DNA from: Ichthyophis bannanicus
Taxonomy: Eukaryota; Chordata; Amphibia; Gymnophiona; Ichthyophiidae
Assembly (NCBI GenBank): GCA_033557465.1
Contig: CM066031.1
Coordinates: 173,197,043 to 173,261,042 of the forward strand
Direction of reading: 5' to 3'
DNA: 64,000 nt
Below are positions 32,516 to 42,686 of this stretch, piece by piece. Numbering within the stretch: the first letter of the stretch is position 1; the number at the start of each line of letters is the position of its first letter. Made by a program: the position numbers and the translations under genes. The notes under the pieces were generated by a model. It saw only the letters and a list, made by a program, of their open reading frames with translations, ran no database searches and was not told the DNA's origin.

Positions 32516-33605
32516 CACTATCCATCCAGTCTCTGATAACACTCCCCCTTCCTCTTGACAATAATAACTTTCCAAATCCCCTCGTAGCATGACCTAACAC
32601 CACACACTGCTGCCACAAATGCCGCAAACACCACACGCCCCAGACCTCTTGTCATAGATGAGTTCTCCAAAAATGTACTTCCGACCCTCCAACAAAAGTC
32701 ATCCAACCTGGAGGAAGCAATCTTCAACTGGAACAGCACTTTGAAAGCCTTCACCTATCCAACCTCCTCAGACAATTCGGGGCCTCACAAGAGCAAAAGT
32801 AAAAGACGGCAAGCTCCATGGTTTTCAGCAGAACTCCACGTTTCCCTCATCACACTCAGGAAGCATGAAAGGAGGAGGAGACGCTCCCGCTCCCAAGTCC
32901 ACAAAACAGCGTACCTTGAACACCTGAAGTCCCACCATGAAACAATATACCGCAGAATGAGTGATTACCATGCCCAGCTCCTACTCCGCTCAATTAACAA
33001 ACCCAGAGACCTATTCACCCTAGCGAGATCCCTAATTAAAGAACCATCCTCCACCCAACCGGACCCAATACCCCCTCAGTCATATGATGACTTCCTCAAT
33101 TCCAAGACCCACACAGCAAATAAACCCCCAGCATCAACTGCGTCCACTCCCTGCCAAACACCCACCTTGCAACCACCACTCACTGAATTTTATCCACCAG
33201 CAGTGAAGAATATCCAAGACCTCATTGCTAGCATCAACACGTCCACAGCCCCGAACGACCCCTGCCCAGCTTACTGGATTAGAACACTTTGGGTGGAACT
33301 CAGCCCAATCTTGCTGAACATCATCAGTCTATCATTTGCAACAGGAGCATTCTCGCCACTCCTCAAACAAACCTCAATAAAACCACTCATAAAAAACAGC
33401 AGACTCGATCCTATGAAACCAGACTCCTACTGACCAATCTCGAGTATTCCTCTACTTGCCAAAATAATTGAGAAGGTGGTCTATCGACAGATCCAACAAC
33501 ACATAGACACGGCTGCCCCTCTTGACCCCTGCCAGCACGGGTTTAGATAATCACATGGAGTAGAAACACTTCTCACCACCCTCATCAACGACCTTAACAA
33601 AGGAA

Positions 33606-34735
33606 TTGACAATGCAGAAAATGGATTCGCTCTTATATTCCTGGACATCTCAGCTGCCTTTGACTCCGTCAATCACAACCAGCTACTCACCCACATCCAC
33701 GACAAGGGTATTCATGGCCTCGCCTGGGAGTGGTGTAAATCTTATCTATCTGATCGCTGGCAACAAGTCCGGGTCGGCTCTCACACCTCAGCACCTTTTC
33801 ACCAACAACAAGGTGTTCCACAGGGCTCATCCCTATCCGCTCTACTTTTCAATATCTACATGCAGCCGATATGCAATCTCATCCGGTCTTTCAATATCTC
33901 TACACTAATCTATGCTGATGATGTGCTACTATTCACTCCATTCAAAGTCAAACACCCGGATTTATCCAACCTTGTCAACTGCTTCAACGCAATTACAGAC
34001 TGGCTATTCTCCCAAAACCTGTACATAAATTTCAAGAAAACTGAAGTTCTATTTATATCAAGGAACAAGAATTTCTCCCCTCCACCCATCCTAAGAGTAA
34101 GAGATGCAGAGCTTCCAATTCGAAGTACCATACGATATCTCGGAATCACACTGGACCAGCACCTCGACTTTAAGGAACACATAAAAGTTATAACCAGAGC
34201 CATCTACAACAAAATCAGAACACTGCAACACCTCAAACCCATGCTACCCCCTAAGGACTTCCGCACCATCTTCCAGGCCCTCATACTACCACATTTCGAT
34301 TATGCAAACGTAATTCTATATGGTCTACCAAAGAACACCCTCAACCCCCTCCAACTAGCTATGAATGCCGCTGCCTGCGTCCTCTGTGGTCTATCCAGAT
34401 CAGACCATATCACGCCAATACTTAAAGATCTCCACTGGTTACCGATATACTGCAGGCTAACATACAAGATCCTGCTGATTACATTTAAGATTAACAACAA
34501 CATAGCCCCCAATTCTCTCAAGAACCTTATTACACCAACTCCACAAATCAGATCTAGAAGGACAGCAACAGCCAACACATTCATCCTCCCTAAAGACTCC
34601 ATAAAGTGCACCCAAACAACCAGGAGAAGAGCTTTTGCATACTACGCACCCAAATGCTGGAATTATTTATTTTTATTTATTTATTTTAATTCTCTTATAT
34701 ACCGCGCTATTCTGCATCAGTGCGGTTTACATTGA
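33606..34735 (+). pseudogene. L2-type reverse transcriptase, broken
   Basis: The palm is split into two overlapping frames (33606-33908 in one, 33860-34735 in the other). The catalytic YADD box (AATCTATGCTGATGATGTG region, 33905-33925) is kept. Residues after it match the thumb of L2/CR1 enzymes (NITLDQHLDFKEHI-like). Not functional as it stands. Confidence 0.75.
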
Positions 34736-34858
34736 ACAAACTGAAATTACATTGAACAGGGCATTATAACTTGGAGATAACTATTTTACAGGGAACATGG
34801 GCTATGGAGGGTTAAGTGGCTTGCCCAAGACCACAAGGAGCACCTGTGGGACTAGAAT
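34663..34858 (-). mobile_element. SINE copy inside the L2-type LINE
   Basis: The plus strand starts with an (ATTT)n run (the A-rich tail in reverse) and continues with the reverse complement of the SINE at 2170-2452, including GGTTAAGTGGCTTGCCCAAG, and stops before the tRNA-like head. The LINE coding text (GGAAT...AATGACCTCCC) resumes on the right. Confidence 0.75.
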
Positions 34859-35365
34859 GACCTCCCACCAGAAATAAGATCAATCAAAGACCTCCTACAG
34901 TTTCGGAAGGCAATAAAGCACCATCTTTTTCTGCTACATTTTACTCAATCAGCTACCCCTCCCCACAGAAATCTCCCCCCATCCCCCACAAACACCTCAC
35001 TCACAACATAACACTCATGCTTTAAGCAATCACACTCATGTAGTAGACACTTCACATCTATTCACACCATGTAATATTTATTACTCCATGTCACCTTGTA
35101 TATACTTACCATGTATTCTCTATCTACTCCGACCAAACTCAGCGTGTATATAGTTACTCTGTATTTGTATCGTTTAAAGATATTGCAACATGTAAATAGT
35201 TTCCCTATTTGGTCCAAGTTCTAACTCCTGTTATAATATAAACTCAAACAGTCTAGACTGCACTGAGCTCTTGTTGTTGAATGTAAACCGCACTGATAAT
35301 AAATAGCGCGGTATATAAGAATTGTTAAATAAATAAATAAATAAAAAATAAATAAATAAAATAAT

Positions 35366-35890
35366 AATCTAACTCTTTGGAGGTGTATCGGGGAATCCAT
35401 GCACATGGGTACTGGGAATATAGCTGCCTGGACTGTACGAGGGGCAGGTAAGGGCTCAGTTGTAGCCACTTTTTGGGAAGAAATGTCTGCAAATCTATTC
35501 CCTCGTGAAACTTCTCCTTCCTCTGCCTGATGACCTCGGCAGTGCATTACTGCGACTTGTTTGGGGGCCCACACAGCTTCTAATAGTGTCAATATCTCAG
35601 GGCCATACTTGATGGACTTGCCTCCTGAGGTTATCAACCCTCGTTCCTTGTACAGGGCTCCATGGGCGTGTAATGTCGTGAAGGCGTATTTTGAATCTGT
35701 GTACACATTCAAGCGGAGCCCCTTCCCTATTATCAGTGCCCCTAGTGAGGCCTATCAGTTCAGCCTTCTGTGCTGAAGTTCCCGGGGTCAGAGCTGAGGA
35801 TTCAACTACCATGTCCAGGGTCACTACTGCATAGCCAGCACAACGTTGTCTGTTGATGAAGAGACTACTTCCATCCACAAAGAAAGTTCA
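35366..35890 (-). pseudogene. ERV2 RNase H
   Basis: Reading on the minus strand gives a DGSS motif near 35875, an AELIG block near 35760 (with a frameshift there), NVYTDSKYA near 35700 and a CRGHQ block. These are the acidic active-site contexts of gammaretroviral RNase H, which removes the RNA strand during reverse transcription. Confidence 0.8.
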
Positions 35891-36037
35891 TTCAGGGTCA
35901 TTCAATGGGACATCAGTCAGATCTGGGTGACTTGAGAATACAGTGTCCATTATTTCCAAGCAATCATGATCGGGGGGGCCTGGTCCAATTTGCAACAGCG
36001 TGGCTGGGTTCAAAGCTTGACTGACGATCAACTGCAA

Positions 36038-37006
36038 TCAGGGGTTTTCGCACAACATGCTTTGGTACTTCAGCATTCGGGAATTTGTGAACCAATAATT
36101 TCCTTTGTGCTCCATAAGGGTCAGGACAGAATGCGGTATGGTAACTTGGAGATTCTGACCCAGGGTGAGCTTGTCGGCTTCACCCACAAGGAGAGCTGTA
36201 GCTGCGACGGCTCTCGGGCAAGGTGGCCATCCCTTTGTGATAGTATCCAGTTGTTTTGATAGATAAGCTACAGGTCGCTGCCAAGATCCTAGGGATTGAG
36301 TTAACACTCCCAAAGCATTTCCACTTGTCTCATGGACATAGAGGCGAAATTGTTTCTGTACATCTGGCAGGCCCAAAGCTGGTGATGACATCAAGGCTGC
36401 CTTCAACGATCGGAATGCCACATCCTGTTCTGGGCCCCATTCCAGGGGAGATCGCTCCATTCCTTTGGTGGCCTGATACAATGGCTTTGCCACCAGCGCA
36501 AAATTGGGTATCCATATTCGACAATAGCCTTTAGCTCCCAGAAAAGCTCTTACCTGCTTTCTGGTGGTTGGGGTAAGGATGCGACACACTGCTTCCTTAC
36601 GCTCTGGTCCCAACCTTCGGATTCCGTTGGACAGGTGGAATCCCAGATATTTAACTTCAGTTTGGCATAATTGCGCCTTGGCTCTTGAGACCTTGTATAC
36701 GGCTTCATTCAGGAAGTGCAGGAGATCACTGGTGGCTTGCAAGCATTCGCTTTTAGAGTTGGTGGCTATCAGTAGGTCATCTACATACTGGAGGAGGACT
36801 CTTTTTCCCGGAGTAAGAGAGTAGCTTGAAAGATCTTGATTGAGAGCAGCACTGAAGAGAGTAGGCAAGTTCTTGAATCCCTGAGGTAGTCGAGTCCAGG
36901 TGAGTTGACCTCGCCTCCCTGTAGTGGGGTCTTCCCATTCAAATGCGAACAGAAGTTGACTGGTGGGTGCTAAATGTATGCAGAAGAAAGCATCCTTTAA
37001 ATCCAA
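36038..37006 (-). pseudogene. ERV2 reverse transcriptase, palm to connection
   Basis: An open stretch of about 320 codons with LDLKDAFFCIHLAP, LPQGFKNLPTLF and the catalytic QYVDDLLIA box, then the thumb and the connection domain. Its upstream part is displaced to 37637-37833 and 38953-39250 by two insertions. The first residues of the listed open frame (37105-37010) come from the inserted repeat, not from the virus. Confidence 0.85.
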
Positions 37007-37083
37007 GACAGCACCCCCGACCATAAATAGCCTCATAAAATAAATAAAACAGCACCCCCGACCATAAATAGCCTCATAAAAAT
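37007..37083. repeat. Target-type duplication at the LINE-tail insertion
   Basis: ACAGCACCCCCGACCATAAA and the following TAGCCTCATAAAA occur at 37007-37042 and again at 37048-37083, separated by only a few A/T bases. About 35 bp is long for a standard LINE duplication, so a slippage or local tandem duplication is also possible. Confidence 0.6.
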
Positions 37084-37636
37084 AGAGCCTACTCACAATC
37101 TGCAAAGGAGAGACCAGTTAAACAAATTAGCAACACCAAAAGAATTTATAAAGGCCAAAAAAACCACAAATAAGAAAGCCTTCTCCCATGCAGCCCCCAT
37201 ATTGTGGAACACAATCCCATCAGAATTAAGATCCTTATCTGAAATCATGGAGTTTAGGAAAAGACTTAAAACACACCTATTTACAATGCACTATGGTTCC
37301 TTGACGAATTCACCTCTCACCTCCCCGCTAGATAAAGGATAACCCCACTCCAGATTACATATTTCGTCCTGAAAAAGAATGAAGTACTGCAGTCCTAATC
37401 CAATGTATTGAAAACAATTGAATAAAAAATACCCTGTAATATAGTTTAATTCTGTTCCATTGTATATAGTTTACCATTGTTAATTTACTATTGTTAACTG
37501 TTGATTGTAAGCTCCAATTTGTTATATGTAAAAACAGCTCTCCCTGTTTACTGTTGTTCCATGTAAACCGCATCTGATCAATGGAAGGAGCGGTATATAA
37601 AAAATCTGTTAATTAAATTAAATTAAATTAAATTAA
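37084..37636 (+). mobile_element. LINE 3' fragment (L2/CR1-like) in ERV2 pol
   Basis: The sequence has the C-terminal coding text of the same group (WNTIPSELRS-like at about 37200) and a 3' end with TGTAAACCGCATCTGATCAA, GAGCGGTATATAAAAAA and an (AATTA)n tail. It is diverged from the LINE at 32520-35365 and carries a different terminal repeat, so it is a separate subfamily. Confidence 0.75.
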
Positions 37637-37833
37637 GACAGTGAAGTGAGTAGCCAGGAGAGTATAAGGGTTTGGTACTACTGGATGTATGGTTACAACT
37701 GCATTATTCACTCGTCTTAAGTCCTGCACTAGGCGGTAGTCACCTGTCCCAGGCTTCTTGAATGGGAGGAGGGGGGTATTCCAGGGCGATTGGCACTTCC
37801 TGAGAAGTCCATACTTCAATAGTTTCATTAAAT
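37637..37833 (-). pseudogene. ERV2 reverse transcriptase, finger fragment
   Basis: Minus-strand reading contains [16 protein letters not shown] and [11 protein letters not shown], the start of gammaretroviral RT. It joins on one side to the palm at 37006 and on the other to 38953. Confidence 0.85.
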
Positions 37834-38144
37834 CAGCGTTTTTCAACCACTGTGCCGCAGCACACTAGTGTGCTGTGAGATATTGTCTGGTGTGCCGTGG
37901 GAAAAATTCCAATTTCATCCGTAACATGTGGCCTCGGCTCACAAATTAGGGTTGCCAACCGGCCGGTTTTCAGCCGGCCTGGCCGGTTTTTCCATGGCCA
38001 GGCCGGCTGCCAGCACAGTTGTAAAACCGGCCATTGAAAAGCCGGTTTTTTGCTCTGGCCGCAAGATCGGGAGCGGCCAGAGCAAAAAACCGGCTTTTGT
38101 GCCGAAGTCCGTGGCGCGAACGCGATCGCGATTCCCTATAGCAG

Positions 38145-38482
38145 TGCAGCCGCTGGTTCTGCTTTGTACAGAGCAGCGGCTGCACTACACTTACATTGAA
38201 AAGTAAAGAGAAACTGTGTCAGGAGCCCTCCGATCATGCAGAGCCCGAGGAAGTGATGTCATGGGGGCGGGCTCCTCACAGGCTGTCTTTCCTTTTCAAA
38301 TTAACTTTAGCTGCAATAAAGTTAATTTGAAAAGGAAAGACAGCCTGTGAGGAGCCCGCCCCCATGACATCACTTCCTCGGGCTCTGCGATGACCGGAGG
38401 GCTCCTGACACAGTTTCTCTTTACTTTTCAATGTAAGTGTAGTGCAGCCGCTGCTCTGTACAAAGCAGAAGCAGCGGCTTGG
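38145..38482. repeat. Inverted repeat with arms of about 160 bp
   Basis: The arms (for example CTGTGTCAGGAGCCCTCCG and its complement near 38400) are nearly perfect reverse complements around 38312; the loop is only about 12 bases within AACTTTAGCTGCAATAAAGTT. A long stable hairpin is expected. Confidence 0.85.
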
Positions 38483-38487
38483 GCAGA

Positions 38488-38790
38488 GGGTGTGTGTGTG
38501 TGTGAGTGAACCAGCACGGGGGGGGGAGGAGTGTGAGTGAACCAGCAAGGGGGGGGGAGTGTGAGTGAACCAGCAGTGGAGGGGGGGTGGTGTGAGTGAA
38601 CCAGCAAGGGGGGGGGGGGCGATGGTTTGTGTGAACCAGCCGGGGAGGGGGGTAAGTGAGTGAGTGACCCAGCAGGAGGGGTGAGTAAGTGACAGGGGGG
38701 TGGGTGAGTGAACCAGCAGTGGAGGGGGGGGTTGTGAGTGAACCAGCAGGGGAGGGGGTTGGTGTGAACCAGCAGGGGAGGGGGGTTGGT
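38488..38790. repeat. G-rich minisatellite
   Basis: About nine degenerate units of 25-40 bp based on GTGAGTGAACCAGCAGGGG followed by a G-run. The G-runs could form quadruplexes on this strand. Confidence 0.85.
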
Positions 38791-38952
38791 GTGAGTGTTT
38801 GATTCCTATTCAAGAGAATTACTTTATATATAGTCAATATAGGCACAGAGGTAAATTTTTTTAACATTTTCTAATGGTGGTGTGCCTCGTGATTTTTTTC
38901 ATGAAAAAAGTGTGCCTTTGCACAAAAAAGGTTGAAAAACACTGCATTAAAT

Positions 38953-39287
38953 GACAGAGAATTCCTTCAATCGCCGGTCGCGGAAGAGGGTATTGTCTCA
39001 CATGCACTGGTTTGAGGGTGACAAGAACAGGGGCTATATTCTTTTCTAGGCCTGGAGGATTATCCTCCACCCATACCTTGGACGGAGCTAGAATACTGGT
39101 GGGCGTACGGGGACTGGCTGCCCTGGGCAAAGATGCACTATAGAACCGCCATTCTTCTTCATGGGGGACGGTTAACACCATCAGGCCAGCAGATTTCGAG
39201 TTCAAAGTCATTTCCATTCCTCCCCCTTCAACAAAGGATATCTGCGCCTGGAGCTTAGCGAGCATATCTCAGCCCAAGAGGGGGATT
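38953..39287 (-). pseudogene. ERV2 pol: protease end and RT start
   Basis: Minus-strand reading runs from the end of the protease region (LAKLQAQISF) into the RT N-terminus (NPPGLEKNIAPVLVTLK, VHVRQYPLPRPAIEGI). It is bounded by two insertions. Confidence 0.75.
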
Positions 39288-39597
39288 GCACAAAATTTAT
39301 TTGGTCACTGAACTATAAAATATACTCAATAAAACAAAAAAATATATAGTTCACCATTCACTGTGTATAGAATCAAAACTAGCAAACGAGGTCTCAGTTT
39401 AAAATAACACTGCTGCTTCTAGGTTTACACCCAATGGCAGCACTTGTGTTGTATCACATCAATGACCTCATGCAAGTTTTATAAAATAAATTCATTATGA
39501 AAACATTTTTCAGAAGACACGATACAGTGCTAATAATCAAAATATATTGTACTCAACTTCAGAAAAGGACTGGATGAAATCTTCCCACACACATTTG
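39288..39597. mobile_element. 310-bp AT-rich insertion with a long duplication
   Basis: A segment of about 37 bases (GAGCTTAGCGAGCATATCTC and the next AGCCCAAGAGGGGGATTG) occurs at 39250-39287 and again at 39597-39634, with the insert in between. ERV coding resumes directly. The insert is AT-rich, non-coding and not recognised. Confidence 0.6.
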
Positions 39598-39614
39598 AGC
39601 TTAGCGAGCATATC

Positions 39615-39880
39615 TCAGCCCAAGAGGGGGATTGGGCATTCAGGCATGTACAGGAACGGGAGTGTTATTTTCTGTTCCCCTAATTCACAGGTTCGGTTCT
39701 GCAAGAAAGATTTTGTGGCTCTGGTTTCGGTAGCGCCGACGATGGTGATGGATCGAGAAGACAATGGGGCCACTGGTTTAGCCACTACCGAATGTTCGGC
39801 CCCCGTATCCACCATAAAGTCCATATATTGGTCCCCAATTTTCAAACTGACCATAGGCTCCTGGGGACCTAGAGGAAACT
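39615..39880 (-). pseudogene. ERV2 protease
   Basis: An aspartic protease fragment with the active-site box VDTGAEHSV and a flap-side TIVGATE block. It would cleave the Gag-Pol precursor. It lies between the nucleocapsid stop (39900) and the insertion at 39597. Confidence 0.85.
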
Positions 39881-39896
39881 TGGAGCCCGGTCTGGC

Positions 39897-41713
39897 CTAG
39901 TCTTCATCCATGCCGTAGTCCCCTTCAGCTGCCATTCCCTCTATAGCTGCTTCTTCTCGCTGGAACTGTGTGCGACGCATTACTCCACGATTCTGGAATC
40001 GCCCTCTTGCTCTCCAAGTGCTCCCTCCTCCACTCCGGGAGGCGGAGTCAAGATTTGGACATTCATTTTTCCAATGTCCTTCTTCTCTACAGTGGGCGCA
40101 TTGATTCGCGCCCAATGGGGGCCGACTATTTCCTCGGCCCCTCCCACGTCCTCGGGTCCTTTGGTTAGAGTAACTTCCTCCTCATCATTCAACTAAAGCT
40201 GCTGCAGGGAAATCAGCTTTCTTCTTCATTTTACGTTCATTCTCCCTCTGACGCTTATTGTCACGATTCACAAACACCTTCTGAGTAACTTCCATTAACT
40301 GGGCCACATTCATGCCCGCAAATCCTTCTAACTTCTGCAGTTTCCGCTTTATATCTCCCTGGGACTGACTCACAAAGGCTGCATTTACCATGCGCAAATT
40401 TTCCTGGGCCGCTGGATCATTTTCCTGTTCCGCTGGGGTATAAAATCTGTAAGCTTCAGATAAGCTTTCATAAAAGGCTGCTGGGCTCTCGTCTGGATGC
40501 TGGATGACTTCTGATACCTTTCCGATATTCATGGCCTTCTGACTTCTTTTCTTCAGGCTTGCAGTAGGGCCTGGCGGAACCGAGTGAGGGCCACCGCTCC
40601 ATTCACATCGTTCGGATTCCATTCAGGATCGTCATTTGGAAAATCCGCAGCGGCTGCTTGCCGGGGATTTAGGCCTCCTTCTCCTACGGGATTTTCTTCT
40701 AACCATCGGGTGGATGCTTGCACAATCCGCGCTCGTTCCTCAGTAGTGAAAAGAGTAGACAGGAGCTGGCGACAATCAGACCAGGTAGGCTGATGGGTCT
40801 GCATAAGTCTAGACATTAATTCGGTCAATTCTTTGGGCTTTTCAGTATAGGAGGCATAATGTGTTTTCCAGTTCAATAAATCGGTGGTGGAGAAGGGCAC
40901 ATAAACGAGACTGGCTGGTCCCACCACAACCTGGTCATGTTCATTAAGAATAGGTAGCCCTGGGACCTGGCACAATGGCATAATATGACCCTCCTTCTAA
41001 CTTGCTGTTGTACTTCTGAGAGCATAATGTAGTCTGGCTTGTTGCAATTTGGTTCCCCTGCTCTGGCTACTGGCAGTAAGTGACCCTGAACTAGCAAATG
41101 AATCCCTGCTTGCAGCGTTATCGGTGGACTGTGGTCCTCCCGAGGCACTCTGAACGGAGCCGGGGATTCCGGTCGGGAGGGGGTGCGCCTCCTCCTGCTG
41201 CGGAGGTGGTGGGTGAACTAGGGGTAAATCGGCGGGAGGGGGTCCTCCCGCGTCAGGCTCTGCCCGGGGTGGTGGCGGAGCTAAGGGAACTGGCCTATAG
41301 AGGAACTGGGGCAGATGGGCCAAAATATATGGAGATTCCGGGGCAGAATAAACGGGCAGCTTCTCTTCTTCAGACTTCCGGGTCCCTCTTGTGGTCGCTA
41401 CCAATATCCTACACTGTTCCTCATGGCAACGCTTTATCCAGGAGGGCTCCTTTTCACAAACACTTAACCAGGAATCTATATAGGGGAACTGGTCAGGGTG
41501 CTCTTTTCGTACAATCTGGTGAACTAGGGATATGATTCTAACATCAAAGGTACCACCAGGGGGCCACGCGGTGACCAGCACTGGCCACTCCCTATCACAG
41601 AGTATTTCTAATCAGGACGGAGACATTTTTATTCCATAGTCTCCAACAAATCCCTTCTTAAAATTCTTGATCATACATTTCAGCGGAATTTGCGTGGACT
41701 CTGACCCTTCCAT
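39897..41713 (-). pseudogene. ERV2 gag, broken
   Basis: Matrix starts at 41713 (MEGSES; glycine 2 is Glu here, so myristoylation would be lost) and meets a stop at about 41610 where ERV1 reads Arg, a CpG-to-TpG change. Matrix continues to about 40997 with a proline-rich linker. Capsid reads from 40981 to 40553 and, after a frame change, from about 40600 to 40185. The nucleocapsid (40115-39897) has one CCHC knuckle, CAHCREEGHWKNEC. No PPxY late motif was seen in the linker. Confidence 0.85.
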
Positions 41714-42416
41714 AAGGACGTACACAACAACAGACAGTAGGGGCGTGTAGTCGGGCTGCAGGTAAGGGGTCCGTACAGCCCTAGGAACAAATAGGTAGAC
41801 AAACACCGAACGCTTCCTCCTTTTCGCGACCTGGGCGCAGTTGCCCGGCCAGGAACTGCGCTAATCAGGAGTCCGCACTCGCTTGATCTGTGTTTCAAGA
41901 CCTCTCATTCACACACACACATAACCAACCATGCTAGCAACGTTTTCCCAAATTCCCAGGCCTACCTTACTAACCTTCAGCAGTGGTTTCGGTCTCGCGC
42001 ATACTCATGCGAGACGTACTTGGACTGCTGATTAATCAAGGGCGTGGTTTCGGCCTCGCGTACTCATGCAAGACGTACTCGAACTGCCCTGAGAGGTGAT
42101 CAGACTCTCGGTACCGTATTCCCATACAAGTTTCCCAACCTAGCTATCTGAATAACAAAGAAATTTCTACTCACCGGATCCGGTACCCGATACAGAACCA
42201 GTTCTTGGGTTGAATCCCGGACTCCCCTCAGGTTCGGAGGTGTTGGCTGGCCAGACCCAGTAGCCCGCCGAGGCAAGGCGGAACCCTCTCCGATACAAAA
42301 GGACAGGTGGCGCCTGAGGTTTCCCCTGCGGTCGGACAGACACGGTTCCAACCGGGCCAAACCTTGAGGCAGTAATACGTGATATACTCACATGGATACC
42401 ATTCACTACTCGCACA

Positions 42417-42434
42417 TTCCCGGCCAACGCACCA
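42417..42434 (-). other. ERV2 primer binding site
   Basis: The plus strand reads TTCCCGGCCAACGCACCA, the same tRNA-Gly-type site as in ERV1 with one substitution (A to C at position 12). Confidence 0.8.
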
Positions 42435-42440
42435 AGAATA

Positions 42441-42684
42441 TGTAGCAGCGAAGTGCATCCAATGAATAAAACGAGGAGTCAATTACAGGGTCCAAGCCGA
42501 TTTATTGTGCACAGGCTCAGACAGGAGTGCATCCAAAAGTGACTGAGCAATGGAGTCCAGGTATAGCAACAAAGTGCACGCAATGAATAACACCAGGAGT
42601 CAATTGCAGATTCCAAGCCAATTTATTGTGCACAGGCTCAGACAGGAGAGTATCCAAAAAGGACTGAGCAATGGAGTCCAGGAG
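42441..42684 (-). repeat. Two stacked, truncated LTR ends
   Basis: 42441-42560 is the first 120 bp of the ERV2 5' LTR. Directly after, 42562-42684 repeats the same LTR segment in a diverged form (TATAGCAACAAAGTGCACGC start). Both stop at the same internal word, GAGTCCAGG. This suggests an LTR-LTR recombination or tandem duplication before the DIRS-like fragment took the rest. Confidence 0.7.
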
Positions 42685-42686
42685 TA

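Larger units (their letters stand above)
32520..35365 (+). mobile_element. L2-type LINE, 5'-truncated, inserted in ERV2 pol
   Basis: The plus strand encodes the linker and reverse transcriptase of a CR1/L2-type non-LTR element: FLDISAAFDSVNH, GVPQGSSLSALLFN and IYADDVLLF (about 33630-33930), then thumb and C-terminal regions to about 34900. Stops at 33433 and 33548 and one frame change near 33860 break it. The endonuclease domain is lost by 5' truncation. The 3' end is GTAAACCGCACTGATAA, AGCGCGGTATATAAG and an (AAAT)n repeat. A SINE lies inside at 34663-34858. Confidence 0.85.
37834..38944. mobile_element. hAT-like non-autonomous element with 8-bp duplication
   Basis: The ends are CAGCGTTTTTCAACC and GGTTGAAAAACACTG, flanked by CATTAAAT on both sides (37826-37833 and 38945-38952), a perfect 8-bp duplication typical of hAT elements. 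The interior holds CCGGCC-rich foldbacks (37970-38095), a large palindrome (38145-38482) and a G-rich minisatellite (38488-38790). No transposase. Confidence 0.85.
28589..42560 (-). mobile_element. ERV2: longer provirus of the ERV1 family with nested insertions
   Basis: The minus strand carries a 5' LTR fragment (42441-42560), a primer binding site (42417-42434), gag, protease, RT, RNase H, integrase, env and a complete 3' LTR (28589-29065). Sequence and gene order match ERV1 closely. About 5 kb of it is foreign: an L2-type LINE (32520-35365), a LINE tail (37043-37636), a hAT-like element (37834-38944) and a 310-bp insert (39288-39597). The base left of the 3' LTR is AATC, but the right partner is lost because the 5' LTR is truncated. 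All genes carry stops or frameshifts. Confidence 0.9.

Noticed and set aside
32741..33433. A separate host gene encoding a 230-residue basic protein
   Set aside because: It is the linker between the lost endonuclease and the RT of the L2-type LINE and runs directly into RT motifs after a stop.
36038..37105. RT with a novel N-terminal extension (FYEAIYGRG-like)
   Set aside because: The extension is encoded by the duplicated target DNA at the LINE-tail insertion, not by the virus.
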